Source: Butyrivibrio sp. NC2002
GTDB taxonomy: Bacteria > Bacillota > Clostridia > Lachnospirales > Lachnospiraceae
DNA: 64,000 nt
Direction of reading: 5' to 3'
Assembly (NCBI RefSeq): GCF_000702265.1
Contig: NZ_JNKZ01000004.1
Coordinates: 496,001-560,000, forward strand
Positions 26,787 through 36,600 of this stretch are shown here, in pieces; position 1 is the stretch's first letter; each line of letters begins with the position of its first letter. The position numbers were made by a program, and so were the translations under genes. Below the pieces are notes generated by a model. That model was not told the origin of the DNA. It was given only the letters and a program-made list of their open reading frames with translations, and searched no databases.

Positions 26787-28058
26787 ATGAAAAAGTTATT
26801 GGCTATGATGCTTACAGCATCACTCACACTCGGCCTTGTAGCTTGTGGCGGTTCATCTTCTGAGCCTGCAGCAGATACAGCTGAGGAAACAACTGTTGAA
26901 GAAGCTGCTGAAGAGACAGCTGAAGAAGCAACAGAAGAGGCAACAGAAGAGGCTGCTGAGGAAACAGAAGAAGCAGCTGAAGAAACAACAGAGGAGTCAG
27001 CTGATGCTGAGACAGCAGCTGCCGGCGACTACAAGATCGCTATGATCACAGACTCCGGTGACATCACAGATATGTCATTCAACCAGACAACATACGAAGC
27101 TTCAAAGGCATTCGCTGAGGCTAACGGTGTTGACTATCAGTACTACAAACCCACAGAAGATTCAAACGAAGCACGTGTTGCTGCATTCGATAACGCTGTA
27201 GCTGACGGTTACAACGTAATCATCGTTCCCGGCTATCTTTTCGCTGAAATGATTGCAACTGTTGCTGAGGAGAATCCTGAAGTTACAATCATCGCTCTTG
27301 ACTGCTCACAGGGTGACTTCGAAGGCGCTGGCATGGATGAGCTTCCTTCAAATGTTTGCTCATTCACATATCAGGAAGAGCTTGCTGGTTACATGGCTGG
27401 CTATGCTGTAGTTAAGGAAGGCTACAAGAAGCTTGGTTTCCTTGGCGGTATGGCAGTTCCTGCAGTTATCCGTTATGGTTATGGTTTCGTTCAGGGTGCT
27501 AACGATGCAGCTAAAGAAGACGGCGTTGAGTCAGACGTAGAAGTTAACTATGTTTACGGCGGACAGTTCTTCGGTGATGAGTCTATCACAGCTGTTATGG
27601 ATACATGGTATCAGGGCGGCACAGAGATCGTATTCGCTTGCGGCGGCGGTATCTTCAATTCAGCTGGTGAGGCTGCTAAGAAGGTAGGCGGCAAGGTTGT
27701 TGGTGTAGACGTTGACCAGTCCGGCACAATCGATGGTCTTTACGGTGATGGCGTTTGCGTAACATCAGCTATGAAGGGTCTTGCTGCAACAGTTAACTCA
27801 ACACTTACAGATCTCTTTGCTGGTAAGTGGGATTCATACGCTGGTAAGATCGAGAACCTTGGTCTTGTATCAGGCGATGATCCGTCACTTAACTATGTAC
27901 AGCTTCCTACAGATACATGGTCAATGACAAACTTCACTGTTGATGACTACAACAAACTTGTTTCTGCTATGTATGCTGGTGACATCACAGTTTCTAGCGA
28001 TATCGAGGCTATGCCTTCAACAGATATCACTGTTACAGAATTTGATAACATTCACTAA
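26787..28058 (+). CDS. BMP-family nucleoside-binding lipoprotein
   Basis: The extracellular solute-binding component of the ABC importer encoded next. The signal MKKLLAMMLTASLTLGLVAC gives a lipobox Cys at residue 20. A Glu/Thr/Ala low-complexity spacer of about 50 residues precedes the BMP (PnrA/TmpC-like) domain (YKIAMITDSGDITDMSFNQ, GYLFAEMI, KLGFLGGMAVPAVIRYGYGF, CGGGIFNSAGEAAKK). BMP proteins bind purine nucleosides. The spacer composition matches the tail of the lipoprotein at 8238-9542. The ATG at 26787 has AAAGGGAG. An upstream in-frame ATG lies in the operator. A terminator after the gene probably raises its level over the ATPase. Confidence 0.92.
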   Translation: MKKLLAMMLTASLTLGLVACGGSSSEPAADTAEETTVEEAAEETAEEATEEATEEAAEETEEAAEETTEESADAETAAAGDYKIAMITDSGDITDMSFNQTTYEASKAFAEANGVDYQYYKPTEDSNEARVAAFDNAVADGYNVIIVPGYLFAEMIATVAEENPEVTIIALDCSQGDFEGAGMDELPSNVCSFTYQEELAGYMAGYAVVKEGYKKLGFLGGMAVPAVIRYGYGFVQGANDAAKEDGVESDVEVNYVYGGQFFGDESITAVMDTWYQGGTEIVFACGGGIFNSAGEAAKKVGGKVVGVDVDQSGTIDGLYGDGVCVTSAMKGLAATVNSTLTDLFAGKWDSYAGKIENLGLVSGDDPSLNYVQLPTDTWSMTNFTVDDYNKLVSAMYAGDITVSSDIEAMPSTDITVTEFDNIH

Positions 28059-28076
28059 TTAAATGCTTTTATGAAG

Positions 28077-28103
28077 GGGAAGGAGCAATCCTTCCCTTTT
28101 TAT
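28077..28103 (+). terminator. Terminator after the BMP gene
   Basis: Stem GGGAAGG (28077-28083) with CCTTCCC (28090-28096), 6-nt loop, then TTTTTAT. It is probably partial, since the ABC genes follow on the same strand. Confidence 0.8.
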
Positions 28104-28126
28104 ACCCAAAACACGGCACATTAAAG

Positions 28127-28174
28127 CCATAGAAAATATCACTGTTTCATATATTCGGGTGATATTTTCTATGG
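28127..28174. repeat. Long perfect hairpin between BMP and ATPase genes
   Basis: A 16-bp perfect stem (28127-28142 with 28159-28174, arm CCATAGAAAATATCAC) has a 16-nt loop and TTTTAC after it. It could act as a second weak terminator or as a processing or stability element that splits the operon mRNA. Confidence 0.7.
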
Positions 28175-28248
28175 TTTTACTATGCCATGAAATTAAGATA
28201 TAATTATGAATAGTTAATTATTACAAATGTTAGAAAGGTGTGCCTCTT

Positions 28249-29784
28249 ATGGAAGATTATGTAATTGAAATGTTGCATATCACGAAAGAATTCCCCGGCA
28301 TAATTGCAAATGATGATATCACTTTGCAGCTTAAGCGCGGAGAAATCCATGCACTGCTTGGTGAAAACGGTGCAGGAAAAAGTACACTTATGAGTGTGCT
28401 TTTTGGCCATTACACTCCCGAGAAGGGTGTTATTAAAAAGGATGGCAAAGAAGTAAAGATCAACAACCCCAACGATGCTACTGCTCTTGGAATAGGAATG
28501 GTCCATCAGCACTTCATGCTGGTTGACATTTTCTCAGTTCTGGACAACATCATCCTTGGTTCGGAACCCTCCAAATTCGGTTTTCTTACCAAAGCTGATG
28601 CCAGAAAGAAGGTTCTTGCTCTTTCAGAAAAATACAATCTGAAGGTAGATCCCGACGCGATAATTGAAGACATTACTGTCGGAATGCAGCAGAGAGTAGA
28701 AATTCTCAAGATGCTCTACAGAGATAATGAAATTCTTATTTTCGATGAGCCTACTGCTGTTCTTACTCCTCAGGAAATCGATGAACTTATGAAGATCATG
28801 AAGGATCTGGCTGCTGAAGGAAAATCTATTCTTTTCATCACTCATAAGCTTAACGAGATCATGGCTGTAGCAGACAGATGTTCAATCCTTAGAAAAGGAA
28901 AATATATCGGTACAGTAGACGTTAAATCAACAACAAAGGAAGAGTTATCTTCCATGATGGTTGGTCGTAACGTTAAATTCGCTGTTGATAAAGAAGAAGC
29001 AAAGCCCGGCGAAGAAGTTCTTAAGGTCGAGAATGTGTGCGTTAAGAGTAAACTTCATGCAAATGATTCTGTTCACAATGTTTCATTTAATGTAAGAGCA
29101 GGTGAAATCGTTTGTATCGCAGGTATCGACGGAAACGGTCAGACCGAATTTGTCGGTGCTCTTACAGGTCTTGATGATATTTCAAGCGGCAAGATCACTC
29201 TGTGCGGCGAAGACATCACAAAGAAATCAATCCGTTACAAGAATACTCACGGAATGAGCCATATCCCTGAAGACAGACATAAGCACGGTCTTGTTCTTGA
29301 TTACACTCTTGAAGAGAACATGATCCTTCAGCGTTATTTTGAGCCTGAGTTCTCACATCACGGCATTCTTAAGAAAGCTGAGATGAGAAAATATTCAGAC
29401 AAGCTTGCAGCTGCTTTTGACGTTCGTTCAGGACAGGGCGCTACAACTATTGTACGTGCAATGTCAGGTGGTAACCAGCAGAAAGCTATCGCTGCCCGTG
29501 AAATGGATAGAGATCATAAGCTTTTAGTTGCTGTTCAGCCCACTCGTGGTCTTGACGTCGGCGCTATCGAAAACATTCACGAAGCTATCGTAAAAGAAAG
29601 AGATGCCGGTAACGCAATCCTTCTTGTTTCACTTGAGCTCGATGAAGTAATGAACCTCTCTGACAGAATACTTGTTATGTACGAGGGAGAAATTGTTGGT
29701 GAAGTAGATCCTAAGAATACAACTCTTCAGGAACTTGGATTATACATGTCAGGCGCTAAGCGCGACACAAGAAAGGAGGCATAA
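28249..29784 (+). CDS. Nucleoside ABC importer ATPase (duplicated, NupO/RbsA-like)
   Basis: The energising subunit, two ABC domains in one chain (about 511 residues). Domain 1 has Walker A GENGAGKSTLMSVLFG, a degenerate signature TVGMQQRVEILKMLY and Walker B LIFDEPTAVLTP. Domain 2 has GIDGNGQTEFVGALTG in place of a full Walker A, and AMSGGNQQKAIAAREM as signature. This asymmetry is normal for simple sugar/nucleoside importers. The ATG at 28249 is 8 nt after AAAGGTG. A GTG three codons upstream overlaps that RBS. It overlaps no gene and runs 2 nt before the first permease. Confidence 0.95.
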   Translation: MEDYVIEMLHITKEFPGIIANDDITLQLKRGEIHALLGENGAGKSTLMSVLFGHYTPEKGVIKKDGKEVKINNPNDATALGIGMVHQHFMLVDIFSVLDNIILGSEPSKFGFLTKADARKKVLALSEKYNLKVDPDAIIEDITVGMQQRVEILKMLYRDNEILIFDEPTAVLTPQEIDELMKIMKDLAAEGKSILFITHKLNEIMAVADRCSILRKGKYIGTVDVKSTTKEELSSMMVGRNVKFAVDKEEAKPGEEVLKVENVCVKSKLHANDSVHNVSFNVRAGEIVCIAGIDGNGQTEFVGALTGLDDISSGKITLCGEDITKKSIRYKNTHGMSHIPEDRHKHGLVLDYTLEENMILQRYFEPEFSHHGILKKAEMRKYSDKLAAAFDVRSGQGATTIVRAMSGGNQQKAIAAREMDRDHKLLVAVQPTRGLDVGAIENIHEAIVKERDAGNAILLVSLELDEVMNLSDRILVMYEGEIVGEVDPKNTTLQELGLYMSGAKRDTRKEA

Positions 29785-29786
29785 GC

Positions 29787-30932
29787 GTGAAAGAGAAAAC
29801 AAGTATCTTTAACAAACCCGGATTTCAGACGCTGCTTGCATCCGTTTTGTGTGCAGTTCTTGGTATTTTCCTCGGATATATCATTCTGCTTCTGATGAAC
29901 CCGGAACACGCTGCTGAAGGAATGTTTGCAATCCTTCGTAATTTCTTTAAATTTGCAGGCAATCAGAAAAAGCTCATGAGTGCCCTTGGATCCGTACTTG
30001 TAAAATCAGTACCTGTGATCCTTTGTGCTGAAGCTATTTTGTTTGCATTTAAGACAGGACTTTTCAATATCGGTTGTGCAGGTCAGTACACAGTAGGCAT
30101 TATTGCAAGTCTTTATACTGCTCTTGCTCTTCACTGGAACTGGTTCTTCTGTGTTCTTGCTGCTATCGCTGCAGGCGCTATTTGGGGATGCATTTGCGGT
30201 TTCTTTAAAGCTTACTTCAACGTAAACGAAGTTATCGCAGGTATCATGCTTAACTGGATCGCACTTTATGTCTGCAACATTGTACTTGGTAATAAAACAG
30301 TTATGGATACAACCAAGTCCGAGACTCACAACGTAAAAGACGCAAGCCTTTTACCTGCTTTCATGAGCGAGTTCTTCGGAAAGAACAAGTACATGACAAT
30401 CGCCGTTCCGCTTACTATCATAATTGCTATCCTGATCCTGTTTGTGCTCAACAAGACAACCTTTGGTTATGAGCTTAAGGCAACCGGACACAGCAAGGAT
30501 GCTGCAAAATATGCCGGAATGAACGCTAAGAGAAATATCATCCTCAGCCTTGTTATTTCAGGTGCTATCGCAGGTCTTGCAGCAGGTCTTTATTACCTTA
30601 CAGGTATCGAGCATTACAAGATTGCTTCTTCTGTTCCCGGAATGGGATTCTCAGGAATTGCTGTTGCTTTCCTTGGCGGTCTTCATCCTATTGGAACGAT
30701 TTTTGCAGGTTTGTTCGTTACTTATATTACTCAGGGCGGACAGTATCTTAACACTAATTACTACAATCCACAGGTTGCAGATCTTATGATCGCTATAATC
30801 ATCTATCTGTGCGGATTTGTTCTGTTCTTCAAGACTATAATGTCAAAACCTGTGAGCAAGCTTGGAACTGCTCCGGCTGACACTAAGAAAAACGATGCCG
30901 AAAACAAAGCGGCTGACAAGAAGGAGGTGTAA
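29787..30932 (+). CDS. Nucleoside ABC importer permease 1 (NupP-like)
   Basis: A BPD_transp_2 family membrane protein of 381 residues with about nine to ten helices. The first is LLASVLCAVLGIFLGYIILLL. The conserved cytoplasmic loop ELKATGHSKDAAKYAGMNAKRNIILSL, described here in two parts (ELKATGHSKDAAKYAG and MNAKRN), contacts the ATPase. A charged C-terminal tail is rich in Lys/Asp/Ala. The start is GTG at 29787, 2 nt after the ATPase stop, with AAGGAGG in the last ATPase codons. It probably forms a heterodimer with the next permease. Confidence 0.93.
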   Translation: MKEKTSIFNKPGFQTLLASVLCAVLGIFLGYIILLLMNPEHAAEGMFAILRNFFKFAGNQKKLMSALGSVLVKSVPVILCAEAILFAFKTGLFNIGCAGQYTVGIIASLYTALALHWNWFFCVLAAIAAGAIWGCICGFFKAYFNVNEVIAGIMLNWIALYVCNIVLGNKTVMDTTKSETHNVKDASLLPAFMSEFFGKNKYMTIAVPLTIIIAILILFVLNKTTFGYELKATGHSKDAAKYAGMNAKRNIILSLVISGAIAGLAAGLYYLTGIEHYKIASSVPGMGFSGIAVAFLGGLHPIGTIFAGLFVTYITQGGQYLNTNYYNPQVADLMIAIIIYLCGFVLFFKTIMSKPVSKLGTAPADTKKNDAENKAADKKEV

Positions 30933-30936
30933 GAAT

Positions 30937-31881
30937 ATGGCTTTACTTATTCAGTACACACTAATTTTCTCCGCCGTTTTGATCCTTGTAGCTTTAGGTG
31001 GTATGTTCTCAGAACGAAGCGGTATCATCAACCTCGGTTTGGAAGGAATCATGGTATTTGGTGCTATGGCAGGCGCAATGGTAATGGTGCTTCTTCCTGA
31101 AAATGCATCCAAGTTTACCATCATTTCACTTACACTTATCGCAGCAGCCGTTGCCGGAATGATCTCATCTCTGCTTATCGCTGTTGCCTGCATTAACTTT
31201 AATGCTGATCAGACACTTATCGGAACTGCACTTAACATGCTTGCTACCGCAGCTGCGACTGTTATTATCAAAGCTTTTAACACCAGTCGTTCAAACGGAA
31301 CAGACTTTTCAGCAAAACTCGACTACGTAAGAGGTCATGATGCTTTTATTTTCAACGTCGGACCTGTACAGCTTTCATGGTTTGTAGTAGTAGCTGCTCT
31401 GCTCCTTATTATCTCAATAATCGTTTTCTACAAAACAAAGTTTGCACTTAGACTCAGATCCTGCGGTGAACATCCTCAGGCTGCTGAATCAGTTGGTATC
31501 AATGTTTACGCTATGAGATATTCAGGTGTTATCATTTCAGGATTCCTTGCAGGTGTCGGCGGTATTATTTACATCGCTGCAGCAAACTCAACCTGGCACT
31601 TCGATTACGGTGTTGCCGGTGCCGGTTTCCTCTCACTTGCCGTTATGATCTTTGGTCAGTGGAAACCTGAAAGGATTGCTTGGTCTGCTGTACTGTTCGC
31701 AGTATTCAGATCGCTGTCCAACGTATATATGGGAATCGGATTCCTGCAGGCACTTCCTATTTCAGGAACTGTATACAATATCATGCCTTATGTGATCTCA
31801 CTTCTCGTTCTTGCATTCACTTCCAAGAATTCAAGAGCTCCTAAGGCAGAGGGTATTCCCTATGACAAGGGCATGCGCTAA
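30937..31881 (+). CDS. Nucleoside ABC importer permease 2 (NupQ-like)
   Basis: The second BPD_transp_2 permease, 314 residues, eight or more helices. Its GGMFSERSGIINLGLEGIMV start region and LRSCGEHPQAAESVGINVYAMRY coupling loop are typical, the latter given here as LRSCGEHPQAAES plus VGINVY. The ATG at 30937 follows AAGGAGGTG by 8 nt. A longer in-frame ORF upstream only overlaps permease 1 out of frame. It ends the transporter; deoC follows after a hairpin. Confidence 0.94.
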   Translation: MALLIQYTLIFSAVLILVALGGMFSERSGIINLGLEGIMVFGAMAGAMVMVLLPENASKFTIISLTLIAAAVAGMISSLLIAVACINFNADQTLIGTALNMLATAAATVIIKAFNTSRSNGTDFSAKLDYVRGHDAFIFNVGPVQLSWFVVVAALLLIISIIVFYKTKFALRLRSCGEHPQAAESVGINVYAMRYSGVIISGFLAGVGGIIYIAAANSTWHFDYGVAGAGFLSLAVMIFGQWKPERIAWSAVLFAVFRSLSNVYMGIGFLQALPISGTVYNIMPYVISLLVLAFTSKNSRAPKAEGIPYDKGMR

Positions 31882-31900
31882 TTAGTTAATTGGTTTACCT

Positions 31901-31925
31901 GATACCCTCTTTTACAGAGGGTATC
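31901..31925 (+). terminator. Hairpin between permease 2 and deoC
   Basis: A perfect 10-bp stem GATACCCTCT (31901-31910) with 31916-31925 and a 5-nt loop. Only a weak T-run follows, so it is more likely a partial terminator or mRNA boundary than a full stop. Confidence 0.6.
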
Positions 31926-31996
31926 TTAATGTAAAGGTATCGATTTCCGTTTTTTCTTCAGAGAAGATGGAATCTAAAAAAGAAAGGAACAAAACA

Positions 31997-32656
31997 ATGG
32001 ATATTAAAGAAATTCTTAATCACTGTGATCATACACTTTTAAAACAGGAAGCTACATGGGACCAGATAAAGGAAATCGCTGATGACGGTATGAAATACAA
32101 TACAGCTTCAATCTGCATTCCTCCCTGCTACATTAAGAGAGCAAAAGAATATGTTGGTGATAAGCTTCAGCTTTGCACAGTTATCGGATTCCCTAACGGA
32201 AACATGACTACAGCAACAAAAGTATTTGAGACAAAAGATGCTCTTGCAAACGGTGCTGACGAAATCGATATGGTAATCAACATTGGCGAGCTTAGAGCTA
32301 AGAATTACGACTATGTTCTTAATGAAATCAAAGAGATCAAGGCTGCTTGCGGAAACAAAATCTTGAAGGTTATCATCGAGACATGCCTTCTTACTGATGA
32401 AGAGAAGATCAAGATGTGCGAGCTTGTAACAGAAGCAGGCGCTGATTACATCAAGACTTCAACAGGTTTCTCAACAGCAGGTGCTACATTCGCTGATATT
32501 GAACTTTTCTCAAAGCACATCGGCCCTAATGTAAAGATGAAGGCTGCAGGTGGTATCGGAAGCATCGCTGATGCTGAAAAGTTCATGTCACTTGGTGCTG
32601 ACAGACTTGGTACAAGCAGAATCGTTAAGATCGTAAAGGAAGAGAACCTCCTTTAA
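31997..32656 (+). CDS. deoC: Deoxyribose-phosphate aldolase
   Basis: Splits deoxyribose-5-phosphate to glyceraldehyde-3-phosphate and acetaldehyde, so it uses the sugar of imported deoxynucleosides. TIM barrel, 219 residues. The N-terminus is [15 protein letters not shown]. The central [13 protein letters not shown] and the Schiff-base Lys in [15 protein letters not shown] are all present. KAAGGIGS carries the second active-site Lys. The ATG at 31997 follows AGAAAGGAAC. An ATG 10 codons upstream has a poorer RBS. Its position after a nucleoside importer supports joint regulation. Confidence 0.96.
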   Translation: MDIKEILNHCDHTLLKQEATWDQIKEIADDGMKYNTASICIPPCYIKRAKEYVGDKLQLCTVIGFPNGNMTTATKVFETKDALANGADEIDMVINIGELRAKNYDYVLNEIKEIKAACGNKILKVIIETCLLTDEEKIKMCELVTEAGADYIKTSTGFSTAGATFADIELFSKHIGPNVKMKAAGGIGSIADAEKFMSLGADRLGTSRIVKIVKEENLL

Positions 32657-32723
32657 TACCGTCATCATTGCGCCTTGATGTGGGTGCATGATCTCTCGGG
32701 ATGTTTGAAGTTTAAATAATCTA

Positions 32724-32767
32724 AAAAAGCTCCGCGCGGACTATATATAATCCTCGCGGAGCTTTTT
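32724..32767. terminator. Bidirectional terminator between deoC and surE
   Basis: Stem AAAAAGCTCCGCG (32724-32736) with 32755-32767 and an 18-nt loop. It has A-tract on one side and T-tract on the other, so it serves both convergent genes. Confidence 0.88.
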
Positions 32768-32772
32768 ATATG

Positions 32773-33492
32773 TTATGTTCCTACGTTATTTACTATGCCA
32801 AAGGAGATGCAGTTACCAAGGACTGCTCCATAGTCAGTACCCTCTTCCGGAACTGCCTTGTGTATTCCGTCTACCATGTATCGTTTTCCATTGTTTGCAA
32901 GTTCCTCTATGACTTTATATCTGTCGATAAAGAAGGCATTTCTTGAAACTTTTACTCCTCTTTGTATTCCTTTATAATCAGATAGGTTACAGCCCGGGAA
33001 ATTGATATTTACTATCTCTCCGTACTTTAGTTTCACTTCGAGTCCGTCAGCTATCATATCCTTTAAATACGCATCTGTGACCTCATGGTTTGTCCAAACG
33101 CCCTCAGATAATGCAATTGCATGAAATCCCTGAAAAGCAGCCTCAAAAGCCGCTCCTGCGGTTGCAGAGTATTGAATATCCGTCGCAACATTATAGCCGT
33201 CATTTATTCCTGATAAAACTACATCCGGCTTCTCATCCATAACGCTCAAAGCTCCCACGCGAACGCAGTCTCCGGGAGTTCCGCTGCACGAATATGCGTG
33301 CACACCCTCCACGGGGAAATCATGTGGGTATATATCTATTGAATTTCTTAAAGAGATACTGTGAGATGCGGCACTCCTTTGATGTGAAGGAGCGACAACC
33401 CATACCTCGCCAAACTCCTTTGCCGCTTTTGCAAGTCTTATTATTCCATCTGCACTGATTCCATCATCATTAGTAATTAAGATTTTCCTCAA
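32773..33492 (-). CDS. surE: 5'/3'-nucleotidase SurE
   Basis: A metal-dependent nucleoside monophosphatase. The metal site NDDGI is at the N-terminus, followed by VVAPSHQRSAASHSIS and the CSGTPGDCVRVG block (about 75), then LSGINDGYNVATDIQYSATAGAA. Length about 240. The longest frame starts at ATG 33516, which has no RBS and adds IMEANNN-type sequence. GGAGG (33504-33508) lies inside that extension, 11 nt before a TTG at 33490-33492 that gives the family-standard start MRKILITNDDG. I prefer the TTG. Confidence 0.88.
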   Translation of the reverse strand: MRKILITNDDGISADGIIRLAKAAKEFGEVWVVAPSHQRSAASHSISLRNSIDIYPHDFPVEGVHAYSCSGTPGDCVRVGALSVMDEKPDVVLSGINDGYNVATDIQYSATAGAAFEAAFQGFHAIALSEGVWTNHEVTDAYLKDMIADGLEVKLKYGEIVNINFPGCNLSDYKGIQRGVKVSRNAFFIDRYKVIEELANNGKRYMVDGIHKAVPEEGTDYGAVLGNCISFGIVNNVGT

Positions 33493-33538
33493 GTTGTTAT
33501 TTGCCTCCATGATCATTTAACATAATAACGCATCCATA

Positions 33539-33594
33539 GCGTCTCTTTTTTTCTTAGAAAAAAAGAGACGCGGCAGCTAATGCTACCGCGTGCC
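33539..33594 (-). terminator. Compound terminator of ileS
   Basis: On the minus strand a GC hairpin (CGCGGTAGC, loop ATTA, GCTGCCGCG; about 33569-33590) is followed by TCTCTTTTTTT. That T-tract is itself one arm of a 14-bp perfect hairpin (33539-33552 with 33558-33571). So the structure works as terminator toward the left and may also insulate the other strand. Confidence 0.85.
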
Positions 33595-33616
33595 TAATAC
33601 TACTTTATATTATTTT

Positions 33617-36600
33617 TCAAACCTTCTCAACACCGATCGTAACTTTTTCTCCGTTGATATCCCATTCCTTGGAATTAGCAACGTCACTGCCGTATACTAC
33701 TTCACTGGCAAGGACTTTTGTAGAAATAGATTCTTCGTTATCCTTTACGATCTTGGCGATCTTGTCATTACCGTTAACAGAGAGCTTGATGCGATCCATA
33801 ACTTCGAAGCCTGAATCCTTACGCATTGTCTGAACCTTACTGATGACTTCATACATAAAGCCTTCATTTAAGAGTTCCTCTGTAAGATTGGTATCAAGAA
33901 CTACTGTTACACCGTGATCCTCTGTGCTCTCGAAGCCTTCCTTCTGAGCCATATCGATAAGCAGATCCTCTTCTGTAAGTTCAACTGCTGTTCCGTCTGC
34001 GTCAAACTTAAGAGCGCCGTTTGACTTAAGTTCATCCATAGCGTTGTTGCCGTCAAGAGAGCCTAAATATTCTTTGATCTTGCCGAGTACTTTTCCATAT
34101 TTAGGTCCAACAGTCTTAAGCTGAGGCTTGAATGTGTAAGTTGTAAAGTCTCTTACATCATCTGCAAATATAACTTTCTTTACATTAAGCTCATCTTCGA
34201 TGATATCAAGATAGAAGTCAGAAACGGTCTTCTCAGCTTTGACATACATCTGTCCGATGGGCTGACGGTTCTTGATAGCAGCTGCATTTCTGCAAGCACG
34301 TCCAAGTACAACAATCTGAAGAACCTCATCCATATTTTCCTCAAGATCCTTATCGATAAAGCTCTCGTCTACTGCAGGGAAATCACAAAGGTGGATTGAC
34401 TCCGGTGCAGTAGGATCGCTTGTACGTACAAGGTTCTGGTAGATAGACTCTGTCATGAAAGGAACCATGGGAGCTGCTGCCTTGCAGACATTTACGAGTG
34501 CTGTATAAAGGGTCATATATGCAGAAATCTTATCCTGCTCCATTCCCTTAGCCCAGAAACGCTCACGGCTTCTTCTTACATACCAGTTGGAGAGATCATC
34601 AACAAATGCATCGAGAGCCTTTCCAGCCTCAGGTATTCTGTAATTTTCAAGGTTCTTATCCACTTCACCGATCATGGTGTTCATCTTTGAGAGGATCCAC
34701 TTATCCATTACAGTGAGTTTATCCTTCTCAAGTTTATATTTTCCGGCATCAAAACCATCAATATTTGCATACAGAACAAAGAATGCATAGGTATTCCAAA
34801 GTGTTCCAAGGAACTTTCTTTGTCCTTCAGAAACAGCTTTTCCTGCAAATCTTGAAGGAAGCCATGGTGCACTGTTTGTATAAAAGTACCATCTGATAGC
34901 ATCTGCGCCGTATTTTTCAAGAGCTTCGAAAGGATCAACTGCGTTGCCCTTTGACTTACTCATCTTCTGTCCATTTTCATCCTGCACAAGGCCGAGTACT
35001 ATAACATTTTTAAATGCAGGCTTGTTGAAGAGAAGTGTTGCCTCAGCGTGAAGTGAGTAGAACCATCCTCTTGTCTGGTCAACTGCTTCTGAGATGAACT
35101 GAGCCGGGAACTGCTTCTCGAAGAGTTCCTTGTTTTCAAAAGGATAGTGAAGCTGTGCGAAAGGCATTGCACCTGAATCGAACCAGCAGTCGATAACTTC
35201 CTTTACTCTGTGCATCTTCTTGCCACACTTAGGGCATGTGATCTCATATTTATCAATGTAAGGTCTGTGGAGCTCAACTGTCTCAGCAGAAGGATCTCCT
35301 GAGAGCTCTGCAAGCTCTTTTCTTGAGCCTACGGAAAGCTGATGTCCGCAGTCATCACACTCCCAGATATTAAGAGGAGTTCCCCAATATCTGTCACGTG
35401 AGATTCCCCAATCCTGGATGTTCTCAAGCCAGTCGCCAAAACGTCCCTTACCGATTGACTCGGGAACCCAGTTGATTTCCTTATTATTTCTGATAAGGTC
35501 ATCCTTAACCTCTGTAACCTTGATGAACCATGATGAACGCGCATAGTAAAGAAGGGGTGTACCACATCTCCAGCAGTGAGGATAATCGTGCTCCATCTTA
35601 GGTGCAGAGAAGAGAAGCTTTCTTGCATCGAGATCCTTAAGTACCTCAGGATCTGCACTTACAGCACCTTCATCCATTTCCTTCTGAGTAGGCTTACAAC
35701 GCATTCCTGCAAAAGGTGTCTCGGGCTTTAACTTACCTTCTGAGTCAACCATCTGAACAAGGGGTGCATCATATTTTCTACCAACTCTGGCATCATCTTC
35801 ACCGAATGCAGGAGCAATGTGAACGATACCTGTACCGTCTGACATTGTTACGTAGTTATCGCAATAGATGAAGAATGCCTTCTTGTGCTGCTTCTCTGCT
35901 TCATCTGCAGCGCACTTGTAAAGAGGCTCATATTCTTTATACTCAAGATCTGTACCAACATAAGTTTCAAGAACTTCGTATGCCTTTTCGCCTTCTTCCT
36001 TTGCAAGGCTGCCGAGTACTGTATCAGCAAGAGCCTCAGCAAGGTAATATGTGTATCCGTCAGCTGCCTTAACCTTGATATACTTCTCATCAGGGTTTAC
36101 GCAAAGACCGATGTTTGAAGGAAGTGTCCAGGGAGTTGTTGTCCATGCAAGGAAATATGCAACTTCTCCCTTAACCTTAAAGCGAACTACAGCTGTGCGC
36201 TCTTTGAGCTGTTTATAGCCCTGAGCAACCTCATGAGATGAAAGAGGTGTGCCACAACGAGGACAATAAGGAACTACCTTAAATCCCTTGTAAAGAAGAC
36301 CCTTTTTCCAGATTTCATTAAGAGCCCACCACTCAGATTCGATGAAATTGTCATCGTATGTGATGTAAGGATGATCCATGTCAGCCCAGAATCCGACTGT
36401 ACCTGAGAAATCTTCCCACATTCCCTTATATTTCCATACAGATTCCTTACATTTTTTGATGAAAGGCTCTATACCGTATTCTTCAATCTGCTCTTTTCCG
36501 TCAAGGCCAAGAAGCTTTTCAACTTCAAGCTCAACAGGAAGACCGTGTGTATCCCAGCCTGCCTTACGGGGAACTGTGTATCCCTTCATTGTGCGGTATC

